A DNA stretch of 64,000 nucleotides from Vibrio injensis (lineage in GTDB: Bacteria; Pseudomonadota; Gammaproteobacteria; Enterobacterales; Vibrionaceae): NCBI RefSeq assembly GCF_001895205.1, contig NZ_BDJF01000006.1, positions 197,581 to 261,580 on the forward strand, written 5' to 3'. Positions 48,963-59,964 of this stretch are shown here, piece after piece; the first letter of the stretch is position 1; each line of letters starts with the position of its first letter. Under the pieces are notes generated by a model. That model was given only the letters and a program-made list of their open reading frames with translations, made no database searches and was not told where the DNA came from. A program made the translations under genes and the position numbers.

Positions 48963-49835
48963 TTAAAGCGATAAATGCTGAGTTAGATGGTCAACCAACA
49001 AACGAACCTTGGTTGATAAGTGGCGATTTTGTGGATACAGCGCCCATACCCCCTCGCGATCATCTTGAAAAGTTGCCAACACTTCGATCAACTTTCCTTG
49101 TGCGAGGTGTTCAGTGACATAGTAATCGGGTAATTGCGCCAGCCCCATCCCCTTCAACGCAGCATCAAGCAGCACCATGCCACTACTGCAGCGAATTCGA
49201 CCACTCACTTTGATGCTTCTTGATTGCTTATTTTCCTTAAATCGCCAATGATCGTGGGTACCAATCAAACAAGAGTGACGCGTTAATTCAGATAAAGCAT
49301 AGGGAGTACCATATTGTGCTAAATAGGCCTGACTGGCACAAACGTGTAAACGACGCTCACTGAGTTTACGAGCGATAAAGCTGGAATCCTCCAATTGCCC
49401 TAACCGTATCGCTAAATCAATACCTTGATCGATCAAATCCAACTTCTGGTTAGTTAATACCAACTCCAAATCAAGCTGCGGATAAAGTAATAAAAAGTTA
49501 TGCAATAGTGGCGCTATTTTTTGCTCACCATACGTCACCGGAGCCGTCACTTTAATTTTGCCACTTGGGGTATGTTGGATCTGCGTTATCGCTTGCTCAG
49601 CCTGAAGCAAACCATCAACCAACACTTTACATTGTTGGTAATACAGCATGCCCGCTTCCGTCAAAGACACTTTGCGTGTGGTTCTGAGCAAAAGTTTTAT
49701 GCCTAATCTCTCCTCAAGCTGTAATACTCGTCGACTGATATTCGCCACGGAGGTGTGTAAGCGCTCAGCCGCTTGAGTAAAACTCCCCATCTCAGCGACG
49801 GCCACAAACTCATTAACCCCTTCCCAACTTGCCAT
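48963..49835 (-). CDS. LysR family regulator, likely of frmA-fghA
   Basis: A 290-residue LysR-type regulator with HTH at about 17-45 (SFTQAAERLHTSVANISRRVLQLEERLGIKLL) and a C-terminal effector domain of the CrgA kind. It is divergent from frmA, separated by 169 bp. This arrangement is common for LysR regulators of formaldehyde detoxification genes, so the target is an inference. The intergenic region has a -10 TATACT (49907-49912) with a -35 TTATAG (49885-49890), spacer 16, for frmA. Confidence 0.85.
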   Translation of the reverse strand: MASWEGVNEFVAVAEMGSFTQAAERLHTSVANISRRVLQLEERLGIKLLLRTTRKVSLTEAGMLYYQQCKVLVDGLLQAEQAITQIQHTPSGKIKVTAPVTYGEQKIAPLLHNFLLLYPQLDLELVLTNQKLDLIDQGIDLAIRLGQLEDSSFIARKLSERRLHVCASQAYLAQYGTPYALSELTRHSCLIGTHDHWRFKENKQSRSIKVSGRIRCSSGMVLLDAALKGMGLAQLPDYYVTEHLAQGKLIEVLATFQDDREGVWALYPQNRHLSTKVRLLVDHLTQHLSL

Positions 49836-49914
49836 AGCACCTCATTATTACTTAATTGTAAAAGTCATTCTTATTTTCAGCCGATTATAGCAATAAAATA
49901 ACGCACTATACTGA

Positions 49915-51150
<1,236 letters not shown>

Positions 51151-51209
51151 TCTTAGCCGTCGCCATTCCGTTGGCGACATTAAGTCATCGCCAATTAGGA
51201 GCCGTATTC

Positions 51210-52055
51210 ATGAGCCTTACCCCTATCAGTCAATCCAAAGTATTTTCTGGTTGGCATAAACAGTATCAACATACCTCATCGGTACTAAATTGTGAGATGC
51301 GTTTTGCGATTTACCTGCCGCCACAAGCTTCACCTCAAACTCCGGTTCCGGTGTTGTACTGGCTTTCTGGGCTAACGTGCAGTGATGAAAACTTTATGCA
51401 AAAAGCCGCTGCTTTTCGTAAAGCAGCTGAACTTGGTATTGCGATTGTCGCGGCAGACACCAGCCCAAGAGGCGAATCCGTCGCCGATGATCCACAAGGA
51501 GCTTACGATTTAGGACTGGGGGCTGGGTTTTACGTTAATGCAACTCAAGCACCGTGGAAAGAGCATTATCAAATGTACAGCTATATTGTTGATGAACTCC
51601 CGGCATTGATTGAGCAACATTTTCCGGTGAATCAACGTCGATCTATTGCAGGACATAGCATGGGAGGGCATGGCGCTTTAACCATCGGCATTAAAAATCC
51701 ACAGCGCTATTGCTCTATTTCGGCATTGAGTCCGATTTGTCATCCCAGTGATTGTCCTTGGGGACAAAAAGCGTTTCGGCATTATCTTGGTGAGGATCAA
51801 GCGGCGTGGCAAGAGTATGATGCGGTAGAGTTGCTTAAACATCAAAGCACTGCATTGCCTATCTTAGTGGATCAAGGGGAAGCGGATCCCTTCTTACAAG
51901 AGCAATTAAAACCTGAGACTTTACAAGCCGTAGCCGATGATAATGCGTTAGCTTTTACCTTGCGGCTGCATGCTGGTTACGATCATAGCTACTACTTTAT
52001 TCAGAGTTTTATCAACGATCACCTTGATTTTCACGAACAGTATCTTAAAGGCTAG
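51210..52055 (+). CDS. fghA: S-formylglutathione hydrolase
   Basis: An esterase-D family alpha/beta hydrolase that converts S-formylglutathione to formate and glutathione, the step after FrmA. Catalytic S150 is in GHSMGGHG; the aspartate is in VDQGEADPF and the histidine in GYDHSYYF. 281 residues. I chose the ATG giving MSLTPISQSKVFSGW after TAGGAG; an ATG 13 codons upstream lacks a ribosome site. It pairs with frmA as a formaldehyde detoxification unit. Confidence 0.94.
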   Translation: MSLTPISQSKVFSGWHKQYQHTSSVLNCEMRFAIYLPPQASPQTPVPVLYWLSGLTCSDENFMQKAAAFRKAAELGIAIVAADTSPRGESVADDPQGAYDLGLGAGFYVNATQAPWKEHYQMYSYIVDELPALIEQHFPVNQRRSIAGHSMGGHGALTIGIKNPQRYCSISALSPICHPSDCPWGQKAFRHYLGEDQAAWQEYDAVELLKHQSTALPILVDQGEADPFLQEQLKPETLQAVADDNALAFTLRLHAGYDHSYYFIQSFINDHLDFHEQYLKG

Positions 52056-52114
52056 TCAACAACTGAACGGGTATCCATGGCTGATACCCATCATCCAACC
52101 CCACTTAAACGCTA

Positions 52115-52144
52115 GTAAAAAAGCCTGCTATATCAGCAGGCTTT
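52115..52144. terminator. Terminator between fghA and AbgT copy 2
   Basis: AAAGCCTGC-7 nt-GCAGGCTTT. On the minus strand six T follow, so it mainly serves the abgT gene; on the plus strand only three T. Confidence 0.82.
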
Positions 52145-52202
52145 CATGATTAAACTCATTTTATGATAGTTGATGGTAACGAACCACCGGCTGTCGATTA
52201 GC

Positions 52203-53762
52203 TTATAATGAGTAGGTATAAGGCGCTTGAATACCCAGAGGAATACCCAGTGCCCAATAGGCTAGTAGGAAAATTGTCCAACCAATCAGCATGGCAATGG
52301 AGTACGGCATCATTAATGACGCTAAAGTGCCAATCCCTGCTCCTTTCACATAGCGCTGGCAGTACACCACCACCAATGGGAAGAAGACCATCAAAGGTGA
52401 AATGATATTCGACACCGAATCCCCCACCCGATAGGCCGCTTGCGACAACTCAGGGGAAATGCCCACCGCCATCAACATCGGCACTAAAATTGGACCAATT
52501 AATGCCCATTTTGCCGAAGCAGAACCTATCAACAAGTTCACCATCGCGGTCAATAAAATCATCCCGACAATGGTTGCCTGTCCGGGTAAGTTCATCGCTT
52601 TTAGCCCTTCTGCGCCATACAGTGCCAGCATGGTACCGATGTTTGATTGGCTAAAGGCGGCCAAAAATTGCGCGCAGAAAAACGCCATGACGATATAAGC
52701 GCCCATGGTCGACATAGTGGCGGACATGGCTTTAATGACATCATTATTGGTTTTAAACGTGCCTGAAACTCGTCCGTAAACAATGCCGGGGATAATAAAT
52801 AAGATGAAAATCAACGGGACAATAGAGCGCATCACAGGTGCAGAAAAAGCGGTCAACTCTCCTTCAGGAGAACGCAGCGCTGACGTTTCTGGCCATAAAG
52901 CCGCGATCAGTAAGCCAATACCGACTAACATTGCACCGCCAGCATAACGAAACGCCTTAGACTCAATAGCGGAAAATGATCCTAAATCTGGGGCTGTTTC
53001 CGCATCTTCATCAATCGGCATACTGTTTAAACGAGGTTCAATGATTTTCTCCGTGACATACCAACCAATAGCAACAATTAGGATAGAGGATAATCCGGTA
53101 AAGAATATATTAGAGAGTGGGTTTACTTGGTAAGCTGGATCCAGCACTTGCGCCGCGGTTTGGGTAAAACCAGCGAGTAGCGGATCAATCCCTGAAGGGA
53201 CGAAGTTCGCGGCAAAACCACCGGATACCCCAGCAAAAGCCGCAGCAATACCAGCCAGTGGATGACGACCTGCAGCGTGAAAAATAATGCCACCTAATGG
53301 AATAACCAGTACATAGCCAGCATCAGCTGCTGTATGTGAGACAATCGCCACCAAAATTAACATCGGCGTTAATAACTGAGCCGGAGTAAAGTTGAGCATT
53401 TTTTTCAAGCCAGTAGTAATAAAGCCTGAAGAATCAGCAACGCCAACCCCAAGCATCGCTACGAGTACAATGCCTAATGGAGCAAAACTGGTGAAAGTGG
53501 TCACCATATTGGCTAAAAAGTTAGCTAACTCTTTGCCGGTTAATAAATTATTAACTTGCAGCGCTTCGCCAGTACGAGGATTGATCAAATCGAAGCTTGC
53601 CTGCGATAGTAAAGCTGAAGCGACCCAAACGATAATGAGAGCCCAGAAAAAAAGTATCGCAGGATCTGGGATTTTATTGCCCACCCGCTCAATTAAATTT
53701 AAAAAACGATCCATACGACTCGATGGTTGCGTAGGTGCTGAGTTTACCGCTTGATTACTCAT
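52203..53762 (-). CDS. AbgT family transporter, copy 2
   Basis: A 519-residue AbgT-family membrane protein, paralogous to the one at 35810-37399 with the same blocks (GFITTGLKKMLNF, DAGYVLVIPLGGIIFHAAGRHPL, GGFAANFVPSGIDPLL, LIGSASAKWALIGPILVPML). About 11-13 hydrophobic segments. Members import p-aminobenzoyl-glutamate or export antimetabolites; which applies is unknown. No hydrolase partner is seen. Confidence 0.88.
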   Translation of the reverse strand: MSNQAVNSAPTQPSSRMDRFLNLIERVGNKIPDPAILFFWALIIVWVASALLSQASFDLINPRTGEALQVNNLLTGKELANFLANMVTTFTSFAPLGIVLVAMLGVGVADSSGFITTGLKKMLNFTPAQLLTPMLILVAIVSHTAADAGYVLVIPLGGIIFHAAGRHPLAGIAAAFAGVSGGFAANFVPSGIDPLLAGFTQTAAQVLDPAYQVNPLSNIFFTGLSSILIVAIGWYVTEKIIEPRLNSMPIDEDAETAPDLGSFSAIESKAFRYAGGAMLVGIGLLIAALWPETSALRSPEGELTAFSAPVMRSIVPLIFILFIIPGIVYGRVSGTFKTNNDVIKAMSATMSTMGAYIVMAFFCAQFLAAFSQSNIGTMLALYGAEGLKAMNLPGQATIVGMILLTAMVNLLIGSASAKWALIGPILVPMLMAVGISPELSQAAYRVGDSVSNIISPLMVFFPLVVVYCQRYVKGAGIGTLASLMMPYSIAMLIGWTIFLLAYWALGIPLGIQAPYTYSL

Positions 53763-54163
53763 CCGAAGTTCCTAGTTCATGTTGTGTCTATCCCCTTGCT
53801 GATTAATGACGAGGTAAAACTCCTCCCGATCCTATTCATGGATCTTCGTTCGTCACTAACTGGGCAAGCCAAAGTGTCTAGGGGGATATCTGGTTAATCA
53901 GAGTCACAGTGTGCATTTGGATAGATTGATCTTATTGACGTTATCCTATCGATATCTGTGCTCAATTATTGTGAGTCATAGCCCATGATGAGATTCTATA
54001 AAACAAGCCTAGGCGAAGCACAAAGTTCCAAACCAATTGAAACATCTAGAGACACTTTGCCCAACCTTGCTATATCAAAGCAACATTACATCAACAAACC
54101 ATCGACAACACTCCCTACAATTGAGTAATCAACGTATAAAGCTAGCGATAAATCGTAACGTCG
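53763..54163. other. Intergenic region with no recognised feature
   Basis: Between abgT copy 2 and the ERIC element, 400 bp with no reading frame of note, no clear hairpin and no known site. It presumably contains the promoter for the transporter. Confidence 0.6.
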
Positions 54164-54290
54164 ATACCCAAATGACTTGGAGTTGCAGGTAGGCGGCGAA
54201 TGAGTGAATACCCATGAGCATAGACAAACTATGCGATTGGGGTGAACGAACGTAGCCAACACCGCTGCAGCTTCAAGTAAGAAGGGTAGA
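54164..54290 (+). repeat. ERIC-like element, copy 2
   Basis: About 127 bp with the same blocks as copy 1, in the same orientation: ATACCCAAATGACTTGGAG, AGGTAGGCGGCGAATGAGTG, GATTGGGGTGAACG, GTAGCCAACACCGCTGCAG and AGAAGGGTAGA. It lies between the abgT gene and the pilV end. Confidence 0.87.
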
Positions 54291-54341
54291 TAATGCAAAG
54301 ATATATTGATTGGACCTGTATAAAAAGAAGCAATAAAACCT

Positions 54342-54752
54342 CTAATCGAACTCGCTGTGTTGGGAAATCATCGTTTTGAGTTGTACGGATTGATCTTTGC
54401 CATACCTGTCTTTCCAAGTGGCTTGAACAACGATGGTTTTTAATGCTCCGGATAGCTGGGTAGAGGGTACGCTCCACTGCAACAGGTAGAGAGGATGACT
54501 ACTATCCTCCCCATCGACAAAGTCATGAGGATAATTCGCGACTAAACTCGCCGTCGCGGCTGAAGCACCACGGGTGCGAAACCATTCTAATTTTTGCTCA
54601 GCAAGGTTGAGTGCAGTAATGCTGTGCTGCGCAGAATCTGCACGCTGCTCAACAAAGGCTTGCAACTTAACTAAACTCAATGCGCCGACGCCGATGAGCA
54701 GAAAAGCAATCATCACTTCTATCAAACTAAAACCATATTGTTTAATAGCCAT
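54342..54752 (-). CDS. pilV: Minor pilin, PilV-like
   Basis: A 136-residue type IV pilin-like protein. Leader MAIKQYG is cut after G, giving a mature start FSLIEVMIAF with E5; the N-terminal helix is followed by a small globular domain. PilV-type minor pilins prime assembly of the type IV pilus. The ATG overlaps the pilX stop by 11 bp. The name is assigned by gene order and the leader; the globular domain is not diagnostic. Confidence 0.78.
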   Translation of the reverse strand: MAIKQYGFSLIEVMIAFLLIGVGALSLVKLQAFVEQRADSAQHSITALNLAEQKLEWFRTRGASAATASLVANYPHDFVDGEDSSHPLYLLQWSVPSTQLSGALKTIVVQATWKDRYGKDQSVQLKTMISQHSEFD

Positions 54753-55965
54753 TCCAGCTCCCTTGTTGTAATGAAAGGATCTCTAAGCGATCATAGGGGT
54801 TATTACTCGATCTATAGTGCAAAGCAAACGCACCGCCAATCACTATTTCTGCACCATCAGCATCAAACACGATTCCTCCATCCGGTCGAAAAGCACCACG
54901 ATCAACGTACACCGTATTACTGGTTAACAAGTCCTTTATCGCCTCGTAAAACGGTGCTTGTTGCCAAGCGTTCGATAATGTCGCTGAATTAGCAAACTTA
55001 GGCAAAGACGTATCGACCATATGGAAAAATGCGCCTCCATACACTGAAGCTCCATTCGTCGCAAATAAACCGTTTTCTACCACTAAAGAACGACCATTCG
55101 GTGCTGAGAAGCCAGCATTGATAAAACAATCCCCCTGCAACCAAACTTTCTTATGACTTTCAAAAGCCTGTTGGATAACATGACTACAATTGATCGACTT
55201 CTCAGCATTTAGCTCAATTAGATAATGTTCACTCTTAATTTTTTGATAGTTATCAGGGGTATAAGCGAGACCAAAATAAGACTCAAACGGCTTAATATGC
55301 TTATCTTGTACAAAATCGGTTTTAAACTCTGGCGAATCTTTGGTACTAAATTCTCCTTCACGGCTACCTGCTATCGAGGTTTTACTATTAGGTTTACAAG
55401 GTTTAGTACCAGCATCGGCATCTTGAGTCTGTAATCCACTGCCTGAGCTGGGATGAAACTCAACTTGATACTTATAACGCACTGCGATGCAATCATAAAA
55501 ACCGTCGTTATCGGCTTCTCCTACTGCCTCCGGTTGGATATCAAAACTTCCCACTAAACGTAAATTCGCATTGGTTTGAATCGCTCCCGTACCGGGCGAA
55601 TGTAAGTAAAATTGCTTATTAACTTGGCTATAGCCTGCGCGAGAATAAATGCGATAAGCACTATTAACCAATGCTTGACTGTACAATTCATCAAGTTCAA
55701 GCGGCTGCTTACAAATCGAACCTAGCTCGTGATTAGCGACGTAAGAAAGGGAAGCCACGCGAGAAGGATCTTGTGCGATATAAGCATACAAACATTCAAC
55801 GCCACCTTCTGCTAACCAATAACTTTGCCGAGCACTCACTTCATTTTGCGCCCTCTTAATTTGATAGAACAAATTTTTATACGAGCCAAGAGTTATCACT
55901 AAGGTAATAGAGAGCAAGACTGCTGTGATCAGTAATGTCGCGATGCCTTGTTGATGACGCCTCAT
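54742..55965 (-). CDS. pilX: Minor pilin, PilX-like (unusually large)
   Basis: A 407-residue pilin-like protein. Leader MRRHQQG, mature start IATLLITAVLLSITLVITLG with no Glu at position 5 (L5), as in PilX and GspK. A large globular part follows (GVECLYAYIAQDPSRV, YKYQVEFHPSS, GGIVFDADGAEIVIGG). PilX/GspK form the tip of the initiating complex. The start ATG overlaps the pilW stop as ATGA; a TTG codon 3 codons upstream is less likely. It is twice as long as a typical PilX. Confidence 0.75.
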   Translation of the reverse strand: MRRHQQGIATLLITAVLLSITLVITLGSYKNLFYQIKRAQNEVSARQSYWLAEGGVECLYAYIAQDPSRVASLSYVANHELGSICKQPLELDELYSQALVNSAYRIYSRAGYSQVNKQFYLHSPGTGAIQTNANLRLVGSFDIQPEAVGEADNDGFYDCIAVRYKYQVEFHPSSGSGLQTQDADAGTKPCKPNSKTSIAGSREGEFSTKDSPEFKTDFVQDKHIKPFESYFGLAYTPDNYQKIKSEHYLIELNAEKSINCSHVIQQAFESHKKVWLQGDCFINAGFSAPNGRSLVVENGLFATNGASVYGGAFFHMVDTSLPKFANSATLSNAWQQAPFYEAIKDLLTSNTVYVDRGAFRPDGGIVFDADGAEIVIGGAFALHYRSSNNPYDRLEILSLQQGSWNGY

Positions 55966-56573
55966 GATTGCCAATTCCTTTGCGTAATATGCAATTGCAT
56001 CGAATGAGCCACCTCCGGGTTAGCAACTAAAGAGGCACTAACATCAATCGAAATGACTGCACTTTGTACCGCCTGACCGTTAAGAGGGAAACGCTTTACA
56101 ACAAAGTCCGTCACTTTGACTTGTTTGGGTTCAAACAAGTCATAGCAACGTTGTGAGCTTATTGATTGCTGAGTTTTGATCTGATCACTATTTGCTTGGC
56201 AATATTTCAACATTTTGTCGCCTACACGATACAAAGTATGACTGAATTTTCCAGACGAAGAGTTAGGGGTATAATAGACATAACCTATCGAGGTTTCGGT
56301 CACTGCCAGCAAGTCATCTTGATCGCTAAATATGACTGAATGATTACTGATACCATTATAACCAGCACGTAATACATCGCGTTTCAATTGATACATCACC
56401 ATACTCATTTGTTGCTGAAGCATAATGTGTTGGCTACGCTGCAATGCTACACGCTGGTTAGAGAGAAAGACACTACCTATGATTGCCAAAGCGATGCTGC
56501 CTACTAAGCTAGCTATCATAAATTCAACTAAGCTGGCCCCCGATTGCCGGTATTTAGCACGCTGAAAAGCCAT
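55962..56573 (-). CDS. pilW: Minor pilin, PilW-like
   Basis: A 203-residue pilin-like protein. Leader MAFQRAKYRQSG, mature start ASLVEFMIASLVG with E5. The N-terminal helix is followed by LQRSQHIMLQQQMSMVMYQLKRDVLRAGYNG, as in PilW. It overlaps fimT by 20 bp and is coupled to pilX by ATGA. Part of the fimT-pilW-pilX-pilV unit. Confidence 0.8.
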   Translation of the reverse strand: MAFQRAKYRQSGASLVEFMIASLVGSIALAIIGSVFLSNQRVALQRSQHIMLQQQMSMVMYQLKRDVLRAGYNGISNHSVIFSDQDDLLAVTETSIGYVYYTPNSSSGKFSHTLYRVGDKMLKYCQANSDQIKTQQSISSQRCYDLFEPKQVKVTDFVVKRFPLNGQAVQSAVISIDVSASLVANPEVAHSMQLHITQRNWQS

Positions 56574-57066
56574 ACAACTCTCCTTGAATACTGCAGATCC
56601 TTACTCGCCCAGCACCATTATGAAATCTCACATTAAGTCCTTGGATGCCTCCCCCTTGCCCTTGAATCGTAATCCTGCCAGCACTCGTCGGATTGCCCAT
56701 AACAGGCTCAAATGTAACTGGATTGATTCGACTATTATAAGAAACAGATAAGCTATGATAGCGATCGCCGTTCAAGACAGAAATGATCGTTTCTGGTGAC
56801 AAAGTAGAATGATTTTCATGGCTAGAAAGTAATAAACGCCATTCTCCTGTATTCGAGGGCATCCCCTCTATATGAACCCAGATCTCTTGGTTACGAAACA
56901 CCGCCTCAGATTTGGCTTGCATAAAAAAGCCATGTAAATCATTGGCCAGTGCCGTCATTTTAATTTGCTGATTTACCTGACGATAACTCGGCGCAGCAAA
57001 GGCTAGCATCAGCGTCACAATACTGAGCGTAATTAATAGTTCTAAAAGAGTAAAGCCGCGAACCAT
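56554..57066 (-). CDS. fimT: Minor pilin, FimT/GspH-like
   Basis: A 170-residue pilin-like protein. Leader MVRG, mature start FTLLELLITLSIVTLMLAF with E5, then QVNQQIKMTALANDLHGFFMQAKSEAVFRN, a typical GspH/FimT pattern. I chose this ATG (AGGA nine bases upstream) instead of starts 14 codons earlier, because prepilin leaders are short. It is the first gene of the four, and is divergent from pilE. Confidence 0.82.
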   Translation of the reverse strand: MVRGFTLLELLITLSIVTLMLAFAAPSYRQVNQQIKMTALANDLHGFFMQAKSEAVFRNQEIWVHIEGMPSNTGEWRLLLSSHENHSTLSPETIISVLNGDRYHSLSVSYNSRINPVTFEPVMGNPTSAGRITIQGQGGGIQGLNVRFHNGAGRVRICSIQGELYGFSAC

Positions 57067-57163
57067 TTCCCAAAATCCTTTGCAAACATAGAGATAGTCG
57101 TAAATCAACTTGCCTCGATATTAACAGTAATCAACACTAGGCAAGGATTGGTTAACAGAACGA

Positions 57164-57613
57164 ATGGACATGATTCGAATAAATAAATGCAATGAATTGC
57201 ACAAAAAGATGGGCGGCATGACACTGATCGAATTAATGATTGCCGTGGTGATCGTCGGTGTGCTGGCAAGTATTGCTTACCCAACTTACAGCCACTACGT
57301 GAAAGAGGGGCACCGTCGCCAAGTAATGGCTGATATGGTCAAAGTACAGCTCTATTTAGAAGAGAACTATCGCCATAGTGACGGTTATCCTATAGACGAA
57401 ATATTTGACAACAATAGCGTCTGTTCATTTTGTGACTACGATAATGAACGATTTGAACTTACCATTAAATCTATTAACGATAACAGGCAATACACCATCA
57501 TCGCTAAGCCACTGCTACAAAGAGGACAAAACACCGATACCTGTCGCGGAGAACAATATGATCAATTAGAACTGAAAAGTAATGGTGAAACGCTGCCTCG
57601 GATATGCTGGTAA
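57164..57613 (+). CDS. pilE: Type IV minor pilin, PilE-like
   Basis: A 149-residue pilin-like protein. The mature N-terminus is MTLIELMIAVVIVGVLASIAYPTYSHYV with E5, after a leader ending HKKMGG. The first ATG gives an 18-residue leader, which is long; a start at the internal ATG (MGG leader) is possible. Two cysteine pairs sit in CSFCDY and the C-terminal DTCRGE...RICW. It is divergent from fimT, so the cluster is split around a shared 97-bp promoter region. Confidence 0.82.
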   Translation: MDMIRINKCNELHKKMGGMTLIELMIAVVIVGVLASIAYPTYSHYVKEGHRRQVMADMVKVQLYLEENYRHSDGYPIDEIFDNNSVCSFCDYDNERFELTIKSINDNRQYTIIAKPLLQRGQNTDTCRGEQYDQLELKSNGETLPRICW

Positions 57614-57655
57614 ATGAGATGAGACGAACCAAGCGTAGACAAGCTATAGCAAAGA

Positions 57656-58276
57656 TTACCCCAACAAAAGCCAGAATGCGACTGCGAGCATTAGCGTTCC
57701 CGAAATCCGGTTCATCAAACGAACGTTATTGGTATGACCTAAAGCATGTTTCAAGCCTTTACCGCCCGTTGCGTAAATCGTCATACAGACAAACTCCGAA
57801 ATCATGATGATTGAAATCAACCAGAACAATTGCGGTGCAATCGGAGCTTGGCTATTAATAAAAGGCGGCAATAATGCAATCATAAACGCCCACCCTTTGG
57901 GATTAGCAATGGCAGTCACAAAGCCTTGGACAATCAAATCCCAATCTTTACGAACAATAGGGGTTTCAACATTTTGATTCAACGCTAATTTACCTTTTGA
58001 GCGCCACATTTGAACCCCGATATAACCAAGATATGCCGCACCCAATGTTTTAAATACCGTAAATAACCAAGGATAATTGAGCATAACGGATGCCATCCCC
58101 AATACTGCCGCTATCGCTACTACAGCAACGCCAATCAGTTCGCCGAACATCATCCATAAGGTACGTCGATAACCAATGCTCATCCCCAAGCTCAGCGCTA
58201 ATGTCATGCACATACCGGGAGTGATAGAGACAAAAAAGAAAGTCGGCACAAAAGCGAAAAGTAGCGCACTCGTCAT
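57656..58276 (-). CDS. LysE/RhtB family amino-acid exporter
   Basis: A 206-residue membrane protein with six hydrophobic segments and the RhtB-family start FVPTFFFVSITPGMCMTLALSLGMSIGYRRTLWMMFGELIGV. It exports amino acids or related compounds; the substrate is unknown. It is convergent with pilE, with no terminator evident in the 42-bp gap. Confidence 0.88.
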   Translation of the reverse strand: MTSALLFAFVPTFFFVSITPGMCMTLALSLGMSIGYRRTLWMMFGELIGVAVVAIAAVLGMASVMLNYPWLFTVFKTLGAAYLGYIGVQMWRSKGKLALNQNVETPIVRKDWDLIVQGFVTAIANPKGWAFMIALLPPFINSQAPIAPQLFWLISIIMISEFVCMTIYATGGKGLKHALGHTNNVRLMNRISGTLMLAVAFWLLLG

Positions 58277-58371
58277 GATCGATCCAAATGAAAAAAGAGA
58301 GTTAGAAAAGAAAAACTACGGCGTGGTATTGAACCTTTAATCTACCGCAGTTGTCTTGCGTATTTCAAGTA

Positions 58372-58402
58372 ACAAAAAAGCTACCTAAAGTAGCTTTTTT
58401 GT
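58372..58402. terminator. Bidirectional terminator between rhlE and the LysE gene
   Basis: ACAAAAAAGCTAC-5 nt-GTAGCTTTTTTGT. Six A and six T flank a GC core, so it works on both strands; it lies 15 bp after the helicase stop. Confidence 0.86.
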
Positions 58403-58416
58403 CAATCATAGTACAA

Positions 58417-59703
58417 TTACTTGTTGCGGTTTTTTAAACGGTTCATCATTGATAAACGACGTTCAGCAGAAGCTTGATCTGGCTTATCTTCATTCGGGTT
58501 GTTACGACGGCCTTGACGATCTTTAAAAGCCGCTTTCGTCTGCAATTTTTCAAGGTAAGCATCGCGTTTTTTCGGTTCATACCCAGGCTGCTCAACACGA
58601 CGAATGCGTTGCTGAATAAGCTTCTCAACTTGAATTAGTGTTAACTCTTCTTCACGACTGACAAACGATACTGCATGACCTTGCTTACCCGCCCGACCAG
58701 TGCGCCCAATGCGATGCACATAATCCTCAGCTAAAAAAGGCATATCATAGTTAATGACATGAGGCAGATCGACAATATCTAACCCACGCGCAGCAACATC
58801 CGTAGCGACCATCACTCGGGCTTTGCCCTCTTTAAATTCATCCAATGCACGGCGACGGGCACTTTGTCCTTTATCACCATGACAGATCACCGCTTTAATG
58901 CCATCTAATTTGAGTTCTTTAACCACTTGATTAGCGGTTTCTTTGTAGTTCACAAACACCAAAACCTGCTGCCAGTTTTTACGGCCAATCAACTCAGAAA
59001 GCAGCTCCGTTTTACGTTCTTGATCCACAGGATAAACTACATGCGCAACAGTACTTGCTGTCGTATTAGCACGATCGGCATTAATCCGTTTCGGCTTACG
59101 TAAAATATCACCAGCCAATTGGTTGAGTTGAGTTGATGTGGTCGCTGAGAACATCATGATTTGTGGCGATGTTTCAACTTCCAGCATGATCTTGCGTACT
59201 GGGTTGATAAACCCCATATCTAAAATACGATCCGCTTCATCAAAAACCAAAAACTCTAAATTGGCCAGTGAGACATTGCCTTCACTTAAATGCTCTTCTA
59301 AACGCCCCGGAGTTGCGACCAAGATGTCAACCCCACTCTCGAGTTGACGTACTTGCGAAGACATTTTATTGCCACCGTAAACGGCGGTAACACTCAGCGA
59401 AGTATATTTAACGTAGTCTTTAATATTTTGAGCGATTTGAGCAGCTAATTCACGAGTTGGCGCTAAGATCAACGCTCGCGCAGTATGCGGAGAGGGCTTT
59501 TTGCCACTATCTAATAAGCGTTGGATAACTGGTAATGAAAACGCGGCTGTTTTGCCAGTACCGGTTTGCGCCGTTGCAAAAATATCATGCCCTTTGCGAG
59601 CCTCGGGGATCGCTTGTTGCTGAATTGGGGTTAATTTTTCATAACCACATTCTGTTAGCGCTTTAACCAATTCAGGGGCAAAACCTTGAGATAAAAATGA
59701 CAT
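58417..59703 (-). CDS. rhlE: DEAD-box ATP-dependent RNA helicase, RhlE-type
   Basis: A 428-residue DEAD-box protein. Q motif GFAPELVKALTECGYEKLTPIQQQAIP, Walker A AQTGTGKT (45-52), DEAD at about 153-156, SAT, and HRIGRTGRAGKQGHAVSF. It has a short basic C-terminal tail with KKRDAYLEKLQ. The RhlE subfamily is the best match by size and tail; SrmB or DbpA are less likely because their C-terminal domains are absent. RhlE acts in ribosome assembly and RNA decay. Confidence 0.85.
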   Translation of the reverse strand: MSFLSQGFAPELVKALTECGYEKLTPIQQQAIPEARKGHDIFATAQTGTGKTAAFSLPVIQRLLDSGKKPSPHTARALILAPTRELAAQIAQNIKDYVKYTSLSVTAVYGGNKMSSQVRQLESGVDILVATPGRLEEHLSEGNVSLANLEFLVFDEADRILDMGFINPVRKIMLEVETSPQIMMFSATTSTQLNQLAGDILRKPKRINADRANTTASTVAHVVYPVDQERKTELLSELIGRKNWQQVLVFVNYKETANQVVKELKLDGIKAVICHGDKGQSARRRALDEFKEGKARVMVATDVAARGLDIVDLPHVINYDMPFLAEDYVHRIGRTGRAGKQGHAVSFVSREEELTLIQVEKLIQQRIRRVEQPGYEPKKRDAYLEKLQTKAAFKDRQGRRNNPNEDKPDQASAERRLSMMNRLKNRNK

Positions 59704-59918
59704 TTAACGGGTTCCTTAAACAGACAGCCGATGATTCTTAATATTAGCCGAGCACTATAGCGGATTTAGGGTGATTTATCTCACATTTATCGTAACCAAG
59801 GATAAATTCTCTTCTTGTCACTAACAAATATAGTATCAAGTGATTGGTGGGAAAAACGAAGTGAACGAATCCCGATAACGATAGAGGACCGCATGACGAG
59901 GCTCAGAAAGGGAGTTAA

Positions 59919-59942
59919 GGCTGGAAATTCATCTTTCCAGCC
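59919..59942 (-). terminator. Stem-loop after dnaJ
   Basis: GGCTGGAAA-6 nt-TTTCCAGCC, 23 bp past the dnaJ stop. The T-run after it on the minus strand is weak (TTAACTCCC). Confidence 0.55.
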
Positions 59943-59964
59943 TTATTATATAAAACCGCGCTAA

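Noticed and set aside
52066..52091. Imperfect palindrome GGGTATCCATGGCTGATACCC after fghA
   Set aside because: Short, no T-run and no known site; likely chance.
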